The notes below the pieces were generated by a model, which ran no database searches, had not been told where the DNA came from, and saw only the letters and a list, made by a program, of their open reading frames with translations. Below, piece by piece: positions 47,253-60,645 of a DNA stretch of 64,000 bases. Where the stretch lies: the NCBI RefSeq assembly GCF_030814815.1, contig NZ_JAUSVR010000002.1, positions 467,349-531,348 on the forward strand, read 5' to 3'. The stretch is from Ancylobacter amanitiformis (GTDB taxonomy: Bacteria; Pseudomonadota; Alphaproteobacteria; Rhizobiales; Xanthobacteraceae). The position numbers were made by a program, and so were the translations under genes. Positions within the stretch are counted from its first letter, which is position 1, and every line of letters begins with the position of its first letter.

Positions 47253-47666
47253 GTGAAGTTTTCCGACGTCATCATCGAGACCTTCACCTGGTGGAACGGC
47301 CAGACGATGGGTACGCGTTTCCACACGTGGCGGTACGGCGAACTCGTCGGCCAGGACGAGTTCGGCAACAGGTATTATCGCACCAAGGGCGGCAAGATCG
47401 ACCCGACGCTCGGCTTCCAGCGCCGCTGGGTGATCTTCAACGGCCCGGCCGAGGCGACCGCCATTCCGCCCGGCTGGCACGCGTGGATGCACCAGCGCTC
47501 GGACGTGCCGCCCTCGCAGGAGAGCTACACGCCGCGTGAGTGGCAGAAGCCCCACCGCCCCAACCCGACCGGTACGCCGGCTGCCTATCACCCGCCCGGC
47601 TCCACCATCGGCCTCGGCCATCGCCCCACCGTCACCGGCGACTACAAGGCCTGGACGCCGGAGTGA
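47253..47666 (+). CDS. NADH:ubiquinone oxidoreductase accessory subunit NDUFA12
   Basis: The bacterial homologue of mitochondrial complex I subunit NDUFA12 (B17.2), 137 residues. Motifs FTWWNGQTMGTRFHTWRYG and DEFGNRYYRTKGG are hallmarks, and the C-terminus is Pro-rich (WQKPHRPNPTGTPAAY). It assembles on the membrane side of complex I. I prefer GTG 47253, eight bases after CAGGGA, because the protein then begins like its homologues; ATG 47211 would add 14 residues. The chromosomal cluster with DUF2155, aat and acc genes is typical for this order. Confidence 0.93.
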   Translation: MKFSDVIIETFTWWNGQTMGTRFHTWRYGELVGQDEFGNRYYRTKGGKIDPTLGFQRRWVIFNGPAEATAIPPGWHAWMHQRSDVPPSQESYTPREWQKPHRPNPTGTPAAYHPPGSTIGLGHRPTVTGDYKAWTPE

Positions 47667-47811
47667 GAGCCGTTCAGGCACCGCCGGCGTGACGCCCTTG
47701 CCGCCGCCGGACGCCTCCACGGGCGGGCGTCCGCCCCGACATCGCCTCATTGCCCCGCATCTTGGCGTCGAACGCGCGCGGGTGCCGCAGCGCGGCAAGC
47801 GAGGTTCTTCC

Positions 47812-48459
47812 ATGTTTCCCGGTTCGATGCGCACGTCGCTGCTTGCCCTCGCGGCCATCCTCGCGCTGAACGGCCCGCTGGCCGCCCAGCAGAGCTGGCA
47901 GGGCGGAGTCGAATCGCAGCCGCTGGATGCGCCGAGCGCCCCATCGGGCGGCCCCGTCGAGAACCCCGATTCGCCCGCCGGCGGGCCGGGCGTGCCGTCC
48001 ATCATGGCGCCGCCCGAGGCTGGCGAGCCACGCCAGCCCGCCCCGGCCCAGCCGGATGTGCCGGGCCAGGCCACGGTCGGCCCGCAGGGCGATATCGAGG
48101 TGGTGCAGCCGCCGGCCGAGAAAGTGGTCAACAAGACGGCCGTATTCTCCGGCCTCGACAAGATCACCGGCCGCATCATCTCCTTCGACGTGTCGATCAA
48201 CGAGACGGTGCAGTTCGGCGCGCTGCGCATCACCCCGCGCGCCTGCTACACCCGCCCGCCCAGCGAGACGCAGAACACTACCGGCTTCGTGGAAATCCAG
48301 GAGATCACGCTGGATGGCAAGGTGCAGCCGCTGTTCGGCGGCTGGATGTTCGCCTCCAGCCCCGGCCTGCACGGCGTCGAGCACCCGATCTATGACGTGT
48401 GGTTGACCGACTGCAAGCAGACCGCGCCGGTGATCGCCTCGCCCGCCGCCCAGCAGTAG
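47812..48459 (+). CDS. DUF2155-domain exported protein
   Basis: A 215-residue protein. Signal peptide ends at NGPLAAQQ; a Pro/Gly/Ala-rich linker of about 80 residues follows ([13 protein letters not shown]), then the DUF2155 domain: [48 protein letters not shown] and [11 protein letters not shown]. Two Cys in this domain may pair. Periplasmic; no established function. Its last 70 bases overlap the 3' end of aat on the other strand, both reading through each other. Confidence 0.9.
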   Translation: MFPGSMRTSLLALAAILALNGPLAAQQSWQGGVESQPLDAPSAPSGGPVENPDSPAGGPGVPSIMAPPEAGEPRQPAPAQPDVPGQATVGPQGDIEVVQPPAEKVVNKTAVFSGLDKITGRIISFDVSINETVQFGALRITPRACYTRPPSETQNTTGFVEIQEITLDGKVQPLFGGWMFASSPGLHGVEHPIYDVWLTDCKQTAPVIASPAAQQ

Positions 48460-49067
48460 AAATCGCCCTCGCCCTCGATCGCCTGGGCGAGCAGCGTGTG
48501 ATAGTGGCGCCGCGATACCTCGATGGCCCCGAAGCTGCGCAGGTGATCGGTCACGAACTGGGTGTCGAGCAGCACGAATCCGCCCTGCCGCAGCCGTCCC
48601 ACCAGATGCACCAGCGCCACCTTGGACGCATCGCGCACGCGGTGGAACATGCTTTCGCCGAAAAAGGCGCGCCCGAGCCGCACCCCATAGAGGCCGCCGA
48701 CCAGCCGGCGGTCGTCCCAGGCTTCCACGGAGTGGCAATGGCCGCTGGCGTGCATGTCGCAATAGAGCTTGCGGATGCGCCGGTTGATCCAGGTGGAGCC
48801 GCGCCCTTCGGCGGGGGCGGCGCAGCCATCGATCACCGCCTCGAAATCATGATCGATGCGAATCTCGAAGCGGTCCGAGCGCACCGTGCGGGCGAGGCGG
48901 GACGAGATGTTGAAATCGTGGAGCGGAATGACGCCGCGCCGCTCCGGCTCGATCCAGTAGAGCCCGGGATCGTCCGCGCTTTCCGCCATGGGAAAAATGC
49001 CGCAGGCATAGGCCTTCAGCAGGACCTCGGGCGTGATTTCAACCTGATGCTCGCGGGGCAGTGACAT
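48390..49067 (-). CDS. aat: Leucyl/phenylalanyl-tRNA--protein transferase
   Basis: Adds Leu or Phe to N-terminal Lys or Arg of proteins, marking them for ClpAP through the N-end rule. 225 residues. Core motifs: [77 protein letters not shown] and [15 protein letters not shown]. Start at 49067 ([11 protein letters not shown]) is preferred over the longer frame to 49286. The 3' end overlaps DUF2155 by 70 bases in convergent orientation. Confidence 0.96.
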   Translation of the reverse strand: MSLPREHQVEITPEVLLKAYACGIFPMAESADDPGLYWIEPERRGVIPLHDFNISSRLARTVRSDRFEIRIDHDFEAVIDGCAAPAEGRGSTWINRRIRKLYCDMHASGHCHSVEAWDDRRLVGGLYGVRLGRAFFGESMFHRVRDASKVALVHLVGRLRQGGFVLLDTQFVTDHLRSFGAIEVSRRHYHTLLAQAIEGEGDFYCWAAGEAITGAVCLQSVNHTS

Positions 49068-49209
49068 GACGCCAGAATGGCTGACATGTCGGGCGCTGTG
49101 AAGGCGTCGCGGCCGTGATGCGGCACCCAAATGCGCGGAAGGCGCCCGAGGAGGGCGCCTTCCTGAAATCGACCTCCGCCGTGGCCACCGCGGGGCGATG
49201 GCCCATGCA

Positions 49210-50562
49210 TCAATTGCCGGGTTCGCCCTCGGCAAGGAACTGTTCGAGCCAGTGGATGTCATAGGCGCCGCGCCGAATGTCGCCATTGCGCACCAGTTCG
49301 CGGAACAGCGGCAGCGTGGTCTCGATGCCTTCCACCACGAACTCGTCCAGCGCCCGGCTCAACCGTGCCAGGCACTCGTCGCGGGTGGCGGCGGTGACGA
49401 TGAGCTTGCCGATCATGCTGTCGTAGTAGGGCGGGATCGTATAGCCCTGATAGACCGCTGAATCGATGCGCACGCCAAGGCCGCCGGGCACATGCCAGTA
49501 GCCGATCTTGCCCGGCGAGGGGCGGAAGGTGCGCGGATGCTCGGCATTCACCCGGCACTCGATGGCATGGCCGGTCAGCACCACGTCGTCCTGGGTGAAG
49601 CTCAGCGTTTCGCCGGCGGCGACGCGGATCTGCTCGCGGATCAGGTCGAAGCCGGTGATCGCCTCCGTCACCGGATGTTCCACCTGGATGCGGGTGTTCA
49701 TCTCGATGAAGTAGAACTCGCCATTCTCGTACAGGAACTCGATGGTTCCCGCGCCGAGATATTTCATGTCGCGCATGGCCTTCGCGACGGTTTCGCCGAT
49801 CTGCGCCCGCTGCTCGGGCGTGATGACCGGGGAGGGGGCTTCTTCCAGAACCTTCTGGTGGCGACGCTGCAGCGAGCAGTCGCGCTCGCCCAGATGCACC
49901 GCGTTGCCCTTGCCGTCGCCGAAGACCTGGATTTCGATATGGCGCGGCGTGCCGAGATATTTCTCGATATAGACCGCGTCGTCACCGAAATTGGCCCGGG
50001 CCTCCGAACGCGCGGTGGAGAGCGCGGAGGACAGTTCCTCCGGCGAGCGCGCCACCTTCATGCCGCGACCGCCACCGCCGGCAGCGGCCTTGATCAGCAC
50101 GGGGAAGCCGATTTCCTCGGAAACGCGGGCGGCCTCCTCGTCGGTCGAGACCCCGCCGGCGGAGCCCGGAACGCAGGGAATGCCCAGCCGCTTGGCGGTC
50201 TTCTTCGCCTCGATCTTGTCGCCCATGACGCGGATATGCTCGGGCTTGGGCCCGATGAACGCGACGCCATGATCGATGAGGATCTCGGCGAAGCGGGCAT
50301 TCTCGGAGAGAAAGCCGTAGCCGGGATGCACCGCTTCCGCGCCGGTGATCTCGCAGGCGGCGAGCAGCGCGGGAATGTTGAGATAGCTGTCCTTGGCGGG
50401 CGGGGGGCCGATGCACACGCTCTCGTCGGCGAGCTTCACATGCATGGCGTCGGCGTCGGCGGTGGAGTGAACCGCGACGGTCGCGATACCGAGTTCCTTG
50501 CAGGCGCGCAGCACCCGCAAGGCGATCTCGCCGCGATTGGCGATCAGGATCTTGCCGAACAT
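49210..50562 (-). CDS. accC: Acetyl-CoA carboxylase, biotin carboxylase subunit
   Basis: ATP-grasp enzyme that carboxylates the biotin on AccB. 450 residues. Visible: [20 protein letters not shown] at the start, [15 protein letters not shown] (ATP-binding Gly-rich loop), [17 protein letters not shown], and [20 protein letters not shown] with catalytic Glu and Arg. Length and motifs are standard. It starts 10 bases after accB on the minus strand: an accB-accC operon, preceded by aroQ. Confidence 0.98.
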   Translation of the reverse strand: MFGKILIANRGEIALRVLRACKELGIATVAVHSTADADAMHVKLADESVCIGPPPAKDSYLNIPALLAACEITGAEAVHPGYGFLSENARFAEILIDHGVAFIGPKPEHIRVMGDKIEAKKTAKRLGIPCVPGSAGGVSTDEEAARVSEEIGFPVLIKAAAGGGGRGMKVARSPEELSSALSTARSEARANFGDDAVYIEKYLGTPRHIEIQVFGDGKGNAVHLGERDCSLQRRHQKVLEEAPSPVITPEQRAQIGETVAKAMRDMKYLGAGTIEFLYENGEFYFIEMNTRIQVEHPVTEAITGFDLIREQIRVAAGETLSFTQDDVVLTGHAIECRVNAEHPRTFRPSPGKIGYWHVPGGLGVRIDSAVYQGYTIPPYYDSMIGKLIVTAATRDECLARLSRALDEFVVEGIETTLPLFRELVRNGDIRRGAYDIHWLEQFLAEGEPGN

Positions 50563-50572
50563 TAGACGCCTC

Positions 50573-51046
50573 TCACTCGATGATCACGAGCGGCTCGCCA
50601 TATTCGACCGGCTGCGCGTTTTCCACGAGGATACGGGTGATGGTGCCCGCGCGCGGCGCGGGAATGGCGTTCATGGTCTTCATCGCCTCGACGATGAGGA
50701 GAGTCTGGCCCTCCTTCACCACCGTGCCGACCTCGATAAAGGCGCGCGCACCGGGCTCCGGCGAGAGATAGGCGGTGCCGACCATGGGCGAGGGAACCAC
50801 GCCGGGATGCTTCGCCGGGTCCACGCTCGCCGCCGGAGCGGCAACCGCCGCCGGGGCTGCTGCGGGGGCCGGAGCCGCCACAGCCGGCGCGGGCGCCGTG
50901 GCATAGACGGTCGGCGCCGCGCGAACCACGCGGATGCGCAGGTCCTCGTGCTGGACCTCGATTTCGGTCAGGTCGCTTTCGGACAGCAGATTGGCGATCT
51001 CACGCACGAGCGCGGGGTCGATATTCGGCTTGCTGGTCTTCATCAT
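50573..51046 (-). CDS. accB: Acetyl-CoA carboxylase, biotin carboxyl carrier protein
   Basis: 157-residue carrier. The N-terminal helical part ([20 protein letters not shown]) is followed by an Ala/Pro-rich flexible linker and the biotinyl domain; the biotin Lys is in [12 protein letters not shown] (about residue 123). The thumb region [13 protein letters not shown] is typical of the bacterial type. Located between aroQ (30 bases) and accC (10 bases), all minus strand. Confidence 0.98.
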   Translation of the reverse strand: MMKTSKPNIDPALVREIANLLSESDLTEIEVQHEDLRIRVVRAAPTVYATAPAPAVAAPAPAAAPAAVAAPAASVDPAKHPGVVPSPMVGTAYLSPEPGARAFIEVGTVVKEGQTLLIVEAMKTMNAIPAPRAGTITRILVENAQPVEYGEPLVIIE

Positions 51047-51076
51047 TGTCCTGTGACGGTCGCTTGCCCGCCCCCC

Positions 51077-51514
51077 TCAGCTGTTGCGGCTCGCGGCAAG
51101 CGCGTCGATTGCGAGCCGGTAGCCGTCGATCCCCAGGCCACAGATGACACCGCGCGCGACCGGCGAGATGTACGAATGATGGCGGAAGGGTTCTCGCGCG
51201 AAAACGTTGGAAAGATGCACCTCGACGACATGGAGGCCGACGGCCTTGATCGCATCGCCAAGGGCAACGGAAGTGTGCGTGTAGGCCGCCGCATTCAGCA
51301 CCACGCCGAGCGAGCCGCGCGCCTGCTGAAGCAGCGTGACGAGTTCGCCTTCATGGTTGGTCTGGCGGAAGACGAGATCGAGCCCGTGCCGCTCGCAGCT
51401 GGCGCGGCAGGCGGCTTCCAGGTCGGCGAGAGTCGTGCGGCCGTACACCTCCGGCTCGCGCGTGCCGAGCAGGTTCAGGTTCGGTCCGTTCAGGACATGC
51501 ACCGTGTCGGGCAT
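51077..51514 (-). CDS. aroQ: 3-dehydroquinate dehydratase, type II
   Basis: Third shikimate-pathway step. 145 residues, the length of the dodecameric type II enzyme. [19 protein letters not shown] starts it, with the active-site Tyr; [12 protein letters not shown] and [31 protein letters not shown] carry the catalytic and anion-binding residues (His, Arg). First gene of an aroQ-accB-accC arrangement common in the order. Confidence 0.98.
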   Translation of the reverse strand: MPDTVHVLNGPNLNLLGTREPEVYGRTTLADLEAACRASCERHGLDLVFRQTNHEGELVTLLQQARGSLGVVLNAAAYTHTSVALGDAIKAVGLHVVEVHLSNVFAREPFRHHSYISPVARGVICGLGIDGYRLAIDALAASRNS

Positions 51515-51682
51515 TGCGCCTCGGGAACTCTCGCGACAACCGGCCCGAGCAAGGACCGCCGCGGGGTTATAGGCAAGGACGTGACGCGCGCCAAGCCCTT
51601 GCCTTTGCCGCAGGTCACTTAACCCCAGCCGTCACGCGATTTCGCGTGCCCGGCATCCGATTCGGCTCGCTGCCGGCGGCGC

Positions 51683-52456
51683 TCAGCACTGGGCCTTGCC
51701 GCAGTTGCGCACGGAATCGAGCGCCTTGCGGATCTGGTCGTGGCCGACCGCGCCGACGATGACCGTGTCGCCGACCACGTAGCTCGGCGTTCCGTCAATG
51801 CCGAGCGCATCCGCCAGCTTCAGGCTTTCCTGCAGCGTGGCGTTGATTTCCGGGTCGGTGAGCTTCTTCTCGATGGCGGCGGTGTCGATGCCGAGATCGC
51901 CGGCGACGGCCAGCGCCTTGGCCTTGTTGGCCTGGCCGCGATCGCCCAGCAGCTTCTGGTGGAAGGCATAGTACTTCTCCGGCGCGACGAGGCGCACGGC
52001 CACCGCCACCTGAGCCGCTTCCACCGAGCCCGGGCCAAGCACCGGGAATTCCTTCAGCACGACCCGCAGCTTGGGGTCGTTCTGCACCAGCTTCTGCATG
52101 TCGGCCAGCGCGTGCTTGCAGTAGCCGCAATTGTAATCGAAGAACTCGACCAGCGTGATGTCGCCCTTCGGGTTGCCGATGGTGACGGCATGGGCGGAAT
52201 CGAAGATCTGCGGCTTCAGCCCGGCGAGCGCCTGCTGGCGCTGGCCGGCCTCGACGGCGGCCTGGCGCTTCTGCAATTCGCCGATCGCCTCCTGGATGAC
52301 TTCCGGGTTCTTGAGCAGGTAGTCGCGGATGACGGTCTCGAATTCCTTGCGCTGCGCGTCGTCCAGCGCGGCGGCCGGAGCGATGCCGATGCCGAGGGCG
52401 AGCGCGGCGGCGAGCACGCCGCGGCCAAGTCGGCTTATGAGGGTCAGCGGCGGCAT
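51683..52456 (-). CDS. DsbA/DsbG-family thiol-disulfide protein
   Basis: A 257-residue periplasmic thioredoxin-fold protein. The N-terminus is a signal peptide (AALALGIGIAPAAALDD), then a helical N-terminal extension of about 65 residues (EFETVIRDYLLKNPEVIQEAI) and the thioredoxin domain with CGYC in FFDYNCGYCKHALADM. The cis-Pro loop is IDGTPSYVVGDTVIVGAV. The helical extension with the ScsC/Com1-like layout suggests an isomerase- or DsbA-type exported oxidoreductase. Two further Cys at the very C-terminus (NCGKAQC) are unusual. Confidence 0.9.
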   Translation of the reverse strand: MPPLTLISRLGRGVLAAALALGIGIAPAAALDDAQRKEFETVIRDYLLKNPEVIQEAIGELQKRQAAVEAGQRQQALAGLKPQIFDSAHAVTIGNPKGDITLVEFFDYNCGYCKHALADMQKLVQNDPKLRVVLKEFPVLGPGSVEAAQVAVAVRLVAPEKYYAFHQKLLGDRGQANKAKALAVAGDLGIDTAAIEKKLTDPEINATLQESLKLADALGIDGTPSYVVGDTVIVGAVGHDQIRKALDSVRNCGKAQC

Positions 52457-52509
52457 GGTGATCTCCGGATCGATCGAAAAGGATGTGAGAGGGCTGTAGC
52501 GCGTCTGGT

Positions 52510-53976
52510 TCAGGGTGTCGACGAGCGGCGGACCAGCTGCTGCGGCGGCTTGTAGTTCAAGATGTCGTCGGCCTTCAGCCAGCCGGGCGAGCCGAGCGGG
52601 AACTTGCCCTTGGCGCGGGTCGCCAGTTCGCGGGCCAGACGGAAATCGCCGTTCAGGAATGCCGACTGCGCCGAGGCGAGATCGGCATTGGGCAGGTCGC
52701 CGCGCTGGCCGTAGGCCATGGCGAGATAGCGCCAGCCGAGCGGAGAGGCGGGCTCGCGCTGCAGGCCGAAATTCAGCTCGCGCACCGCCTCGTCCATCGT
52801 CGCCTTGTCGTTGCTGGCCACCAGCGCCTGGCCAAGCAGCATGCGGATCAGCGGGTTGCCGTCGGACAGGCTCACCGCCTTGCGCAGCGGCGCCACCGCC
52901 TCGCGGGCGCGCCCGGCTTCCAGCAGGGCCTGGCCCTTGATCTCGTGAAAATAGGGATTGGCCGGCTGCTCGGCGATCAGCGCGTCGATCTGCCGGAGCG
53001 CATCGGGGATGCTGCCGAAGCGATAGGCCGAGATTGCCCGCGCATAGCGGGCGGGAAGCGAGGTGTTGGAGGCGGGATAGACCCGGTTCACCGAATCCGG
53101 AGATTGCGTGAAGCCCACCAGCTTGGCACGCATCATGTCGTGCCGCGCCTGCAGCGCCGGCGCATCCTTCGCGGTGAAATAGGGGCTCTTCTGCGCGATA
53201 TCCTCCAGCGCCGCGACGCGCTCGCGCGCCAGCGGATGGCTGAGCACGTAGGGGTCGATACGCTGGCTGATGAACATCTGGTCGTTCTGCAGCCGCTCCA
53301 TCGTGGTGAGGAGGCCCTTGGCCGACTGCCGGGTGGCGTTCAGATAGGTGACGGCCGAGCGGTCGGCTGCCTGTTCCTGGCTGCGCTGGTAGGAGAGCAG
53401 CGTGCGGCGGGCGACCTCCTGCGGCAGCAGCACCGCGCCGGCGGCGGCATTGCCGACGCTCGCCCCCGAACTGGCACCGGCGGCGGCGGCGCCGACCCCG
53501 AGCAGCATGGCGACGATGGCCGCGGTCTGCGCGGTCTCCAGCTGCTGGCGCATGCGCGAGAGATGCCCGCCGGCGATGTGGCCGGTCTCGTGCGCCAGCA
53601 CGCCGATCACCTCGCCCGGCGTGGTGGACTGCTTGAGCGTGCCGGTATTGATGAAGATGCGCTTGCCGTCGGCGACGAAGGCGTTGAACGAATCATCGCC
53701 GATGATGACGATCTGGATGTTCTGCTGCTGCAGCCCGGCCGCCTTGAAGATGGGGCGCGTGTAATCGCGCAGCAGCGATTCCACCTCGGCGTCGCGAATG
53801 ATGGTCGGCTGGCGCTGCTGCGCCGCCACCGGCCCGGCGGGCAGGGCGGTGGCAAGGCAGGCGAGGGCGCCCGTCGCGCGGCCGATGAGCCTTCGCAGCC
53901 GCGCGGGAAGCGGGCGGCTGGAGCGGAACGCGCTTCGCCGAAGCGAGGGGTTGTCACGGCGGGCCAGAAGCATCAT
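52510..53976 (-). CDS. M48-family metalloprotease with TPR-like tail (BepA type)
   Basis: A 488-residue periplasmic zinc protease. The zinc motif is VLAHETGHIAGGHLSR near residue 130. A signal-like hydrophobic segment LACLATALPAGPVAAQQ sits near residues 35-50, after a basic N-terminal run. A repeating helical C-terminal part (PYFHEIKGQALLEAGRAREAVAPLRKA) is TPR-like. BepA-type proteases watch over assembly of outer-membrane proteins such as LptD. I chose the ATG ending at 53976 (MMLLARRD); other nearby starts are possible. It follows the DsbA-like gene's 5' side by about 50 bases on the same strand. Confidence 0.88.
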   Translation of the reverse strand: MMLLARRDNPSLRRSAFRSSRPLPARLRRLIGRATGALACLATALPAGPVAAQQRQPTIIRDAEVESLLRDYTRPIFKAAGLQQQNIQIVIIGDDSFNAFVADGKRIFINTGTLKQSTTPGEVIGVLAHETGHIAGGHLSRMRQQLETAQTAAIVAMLLGVGAAAAGASSGASVGNAAAGAVLLPQEVARRTLLSYQRSQEQAADRSAVTYLNATRQSAKGLLTTMERLQNDQMFISQRIDPYVLSHPLARERVAALEDIAQKSPYFTAKDAPALQARHDMMRAKLVGFTQSPDSVNRVYPASNTSLPARYARAISAYRFGSIPDALRQIDALIAEQPANPYFHEIKGQALLEAGRAREAVAPLRKAVSLSDGNPLIRMLLGQALVASNDKATMDEAVRELNFGLQREPASPLGWRYLAMAYGQRGDLPNADLASAQSAFLNGDFRLARELATRAKGKFPLGSPGWLKADDILNYKPPQQLVRRSSTP

Positions 53977-54119
53977 CCATCGGCTGCATGCGATTGCGGG
54001 GAACTGACGCTGCCGTGGCGGCAGCGTCAAGCCTTGCGGTCATCATCTTCGATTGAACACGGGCCGAGACCAGCCGGAGATTGCGGCGCGGATGCGGCGG
54101 TCCCGCAAGGTTGAGCAAC

Positions 54120-55334
54120 ATGACGTCCGCCATTACGCCAAACGACCTTCCCTCGGCAGCCGCAATGGCGGAGATTCTCGCGCGCGCCTCGCGCCGCAGC
54201 GAGATCGCTCCCTTCATCGTGATGGACGTGATGGAGCGCGCCGCGCGGATCGAGGCGGCGGGTGGGCACGTCATCCACATGGAGGTAGGCCAGCCGGCTG
54301 CCCCCGCGCCCCACAGCGCGCGCGCGGCGGCGCGGCGCGCGCTGGACCACGGGCGGATCGGCTACACCACCGCGCTCGGCCTTCCCACGCTGCGCGCCCG
54401 TATCGCCCGCCATTATGGGGAGACTTACGGCGTCGATATCGATCCGGCGCGGGTGGTGGCGACGACGGGCTCCTCCGCCGGGTTTCTGCTCGCCTTCCTC
54501 GCGCTGTTCGAGCCGGGCGACCGGGTGGCGATCGCCAATCCGGGCTATCCGCCCTATCGCCATATCCTCACCGCGCTCGGCTGCGAGCCGGTGCTGATCG
54601 AGACCGATGCCGCCTCGCGCTGGGTGATCACGCCCGAGGCGCTGGCGCAGGCCCATGCCACGGCACCGCTCAAGGGCGTGCTGGTGGCGAGCCCCGCCAA
54701 TCCGACCGGCACGATGATGCGTCCGGAGGCACTGGCCGAACTCATCGCCACCGCCGAGGGGCTCGGTATCCGCTTCATCTCCGACGAAATCTATCACGGG
54801 CTGGACTATGCCTTCCCCGCCGCCACGGCGGCCGCCATCAGCCCCCATGCCACGGTGATTCACTCCTTCTCGAAATATTTCTGCATGACCGGCTGGCGGG
54901 TCGGCTGGATGGTGATGCCGCAGCCGCTGGTGCGCGCGGTGGAGCGCCTGCAGCAGAACCTCATGATCTCCGTGCCGACGCTCTCGCAGGTCGCGGCCGA
55001 GGCGGCATTTGACGGCGCGGCGGAGATGGAGGCGGTGAAGCATGGCTACGAGGCCAACCGGCTGATCCTCACCGGCGGCCTGCCCGAGGCCGGCCTGCCG
55101 GAATTCCTGCCGGTCGACGGCGCGTTCTACCTCTATGCCGACGTGTCCCGGTTCACCGACGATTCCGCCGCCCTGGCCCGCCGCCTGCTGGATGAGGCGC
55201 ATGTGGCGACGACGCCCGGCGTCGATTTCGACCCGCATCGCGGCCATCACTATCTGCGCCTGTCCTATGCCGGGGCCGCCGAGGAGATGCGCGAGGCGGT
55301 GGCGCGGATCGGCGACTTCCTGCGCCGTGGCTGA
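54120..55334 (+). CDS. PLP-dependent aminotransferase, class I/II
   Basis: A 404-residue fold-type I aminotransferase. The PLP-binding Lys is in HSFSKYFCMTGWRVGW; VASPANPTGTMM and ISDEIYHGLDY carry the Asn, Asp and Tyr that hold the cofactor; the substrate Arg is in HHYLRLSYAG near the C-terminus. It resembles aspartate or alanine/valine-type aminotransferases, but the exact amino donor cannot be fixed from sequence. ATG 54120 (MTSAITPND) is chosen, with AAGG upstream. Convergent with rne; a hairpin lies between them. Confidence 0.92.
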   Translation: MTSAITPNDLPSAAAMAEILARASRRSEIAPFIVMDVMERAARIEAAGGHVIHMEVGQPAAPAPHSARAAARRALDHGRIGYTTALGLPTLRARIARHYGETYGVDIDPARVVATTGSSAGFLLAFLALFEPGDRVAIANPGYPPYRHILTALGCEPVLIETDAASRWVITPEALAQAHATAPLKGVLVASPANPTGTMMRPEALAELIATAEGLGIRFISDEIYHGLDYAFPAATAAAISPHATVIHSFSKYFCMTGWRVGWMVMPQPLVRAVERLQQNLMISVPTLSQVAAEAAFDGAAEMEAVKHGYEANRLILTGGLPEAGLPEFLPVDGAFYLYADVSRFTDDSAALARRLLDEAHVATTPGVDFDPHRGHHYLRLSYAGAAEEMREAVARIGDFLRRG

Positions 55335-55348
55335 GGGCCCAAATGCAG

Positions 55349-55377
55349 AACGCCCCGCGTGAGGCGGGGCGTTCCTT
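55349..55377 (+). terminator. Hairpin between aminotransferase and rne
   Basis: AACGCCCCGC, loop GTGAG, GCGGGGCGTT, then CCTTGTC. Perfect 10-bp stem with a weak T tract; it may end both converging transcripts. Confidence 0.65.
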
Positions 55378-55398
55378 GTCGTCAGACGAAATCGCGCG

Positions 55399-58413
<3,015 letters not shown>

Positions 58414-59316
58414 TGAACTCTCATATGCGGCAGCGTCGACGTCGCAAGGGACGCCCGACGATCGGGGCCGCGCCTGTAAGCGGTGACCGAAAACCGGTCA
58501 GGGAGGTGGGAATAGGGAAGCCTTGCCTGGCCGACGCGGTGCTGGGGGAACCGGCCTGACGCTGCCCGGCGGTCACATGCACGACGGCGGAGACCGTCCC
58601 GCACATGTTCCGCACTTACCGGCTGACGCGTCATCGTATGGTGCCGTCCATTTCCTCGACCGAACAGGACAAGCCGCGACCGCGGGCGATCCGGCTCAAG
58701 GCACATGGCGGCGAAATCCGCGGGCGCGCCCGACACGAAGCAGGCGCCTTATGCCGCGTCCGATGCCCGTGAACGACGTCGGCCGGGCGCGATTCCGAGG
58801 GCGAATGGAGCGCGATGGCTCACGGCACGGTCACACGCCCTTGCGGGTCCGCCCCAGGTCCGCCCCCTCGGGGACAGGTCGTCATGGGGCCGATCGCCAT
58901 GGGCCTATCGTGACGGTGCCGGGCATCCCCATTGCTGGATCGCCCAACGCCGACGGGCCGCGCAAGCCGGACGTCAAGCGAGCGACCCGGAAATGCGAAC
59001 CATATGCATGCCCTTAATAGCGGCATGCGTGACGATTTGGCAAGGATTGCGTCTCCATCGCGTCCCAGATCGCGCTGGATCCGATTGCGCCGCGCCCGCG
59101 CGCTGTGCAACGTCCGTCAACGGCGCGTTCTGTCGACGGCGGGTGGTGATCGGCGCGCGCGGCGGGCCGCACTCCGTCGATCTGCCCTTCGCCGATCCGC
59201 CGCCCGCGGTCAACGAAAGGTTAACCGTCGGTTCCTAATGCATATGAAGCGGCCCAACTCTGGGCCATTTCGCCGCCTATGCCCGACACGCGCCAGCAGG
59301 AGCCGGACAACAGACG
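58414..59316. other. Long divergent intergenic region between rne and amidase gene
   Basis: About 900 bases, the longest gene-free stretch of the window. Open frames here have no recognisable product. rne genes usually have long leaders through which RNase E controls its own message; part of this region probably does that. A small RNA here is possible. No intrinsic terminator or clear repeat was seen. Confidence 0.45.
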
Positions 59317-60645
59317 ATGAAGTGGCGTGACGCGACGATCGGTGCGGTGCGGGCATTGCCGGCGCTGGCGTTTCTGGTGCTGGCCTTTCTGGTGCTGCCC
59401 GGGGCGGGGCGGCAGCCGGCGCTGGCGCAGGAACCCGCCGTGGCCACCGATGCGCGGCTGGCCGGCGATGGCGAGCGCACCCGTCTCGTGGTCGATCTCT
59501 CGCGCGCCGTCCCGCTGGGCGCCTTCACGCTCGCCGACCCGTATCGCGTCGTGGTGGACGTGCCCGATGTCATCTTTACCCTGCCGGCCTCGGCCGGGCA
59601 GCAGGGGCGGGGGCTCGTCACCGCCTATCGTTTCGGCCTGTTCGCCCCCGGCAAGGCACGCATCGTGCTCGATGTCTCCGGCCCCGTGACGATCGACAAG
59701 GCCTTCGTGCTCGAACCCATGGAGGGCCAGCCGGCACGCCTCGTCGTCGATCTCGTCAAGACCGACCGCACCACCTTCCTCAAGCATGTCGCCGCGCCGC
59801 TGCGCCGCGCCGACGAGCCGCCCGCGCCGAAGTCCGAGGCCTCCGCCGCCGGCGACACGCGGCCGGTGATCGTCATCGACCCCGGCCATGGCGGTATCGA
59901 TTCGGGCGCGGTGAACACCGCCTTTGGCGTCAACGAGAAGGACGTGGTGCTGGCCATCGGCCGGCAGCTGCACCAGAAGCTGGATCGCACCGGCCATTAT
60001 CGCGCGCTGATGACCCGCCAGGACGACACGTATGTCGCGCTCGGCCAGCGCGTGCGCTTCGCCCGCGAGAGCGGGGCGCAACTATTCATCTCGCTGCATG
60101 CCGATTCGCTCTCCGCCCGTGACGGCGGCGTGCGCGGGGGCACGATCTACACGCTCTCCGACCGCGCCTCCGATGCGGAAGCCCAGCGCCTCGCCGATTC
60201 GGAGAACAAGGCGGACATGATCGTCGGGCTCGACCTGTCCGAGGAGCCGGCCGACGTGGCCGGCATCCTGTTCGACCTTGCCCAGCGCGAAACGCGCAAC
60301 TTTTCCGCCCAGTTCGCCCGCACCCTGGCGGGCAACGTGTCGGAGACGGCGCGGCTGCACAAATCGCCGCTGAAATCGGCCGGCTTCAAGGTGCTGAAAG
60401 CGCCGGACGTGCCCTCCGTGCTGTTCGAACTCGGCTATCTCTCGAGCGCCAAGGACCTCGAACTCATGACATCGCCCGAATGGCAGTCTAATGTCACCGA
60501 CGCCATGGTGGCGGCCATCGAGGCCTATTTCGCGGCGCAGAAGCCGGGCGAGGCGCATCCGGGCGCCGTGCCGGCTGGCATGGATCGTACCGCCGGCGAA
60601 TCCGCGGGCGGTGCGAAGCCCGGCCCGGCCGCGATTAGGCCATAG
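59317..60645 (+). CDS. N-acetylmuramoyl-L-alanine amidase (AmiC type)
   Basis: Splits septal peptidoglycan by cutting the bond between muramic acid and the peptide. 442 residues with a hydrophobic N-terminal signal (ALAFLVLAFLVLPGAG). An AMIN domain follows (DARLAGDGERTRLVVDLSRA to FRFGL-type strands), which targets the division site, then the amidase_3 zinc domain: VIVIDPGHGGIDSGAVN, FISLHADSLSARDGGVRGGTIYTL, and VLFELGYLSSAKDLELM with the catalytic Glu. It precedes mrcA by about 95 bases on the same strand, so cell-wall cutting and building are side by side. Confidence 0.95.
   Translation: MKWRDATIGAVRALPALAFLVLAFLVLPGAGRQPALAQEPAVATDARLAGDGERTRLVVDLSRAVPLGAFTLADPYRVVVDVPDVIFTLPASAGQQGRGLVTAYRFGLFAPGKARIVLDVSGPVTIDKAFVLEPMEGQPARLVVDLVKTDRTTFLKHVAAPLRRADEPPAPKSEASAAGDTRPVIVIDPGHGGIDSGAVNTAFGVNEKDVVLAIGRQLHQKLDRTGHYRALMTRQDDTYVALGQRVRFARESGAQLFISLHADSLSARDGGVRGGTIYTLSDRASDAEAQRLADSENKADMIVGLDLSEEPADVAGILFDLAQRETRNFSAQFARTLAGNVSETARLHKSPLKSAGFKVLKAPDVPSVLFELGYLSSAKDLELMTSPEWQSNVTDAMVAAIEAYFAAQKPGEAHPGAVPAGMDRTAGESAGGAKPGPAAIRP

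Noticed and set aside
58522..59238. Plus-strand ORFs of 164-177 codons upstream of the amidase
   Set aside because: Arg/Pro-rich, no signal, no motif, overlapping each other in different frames.
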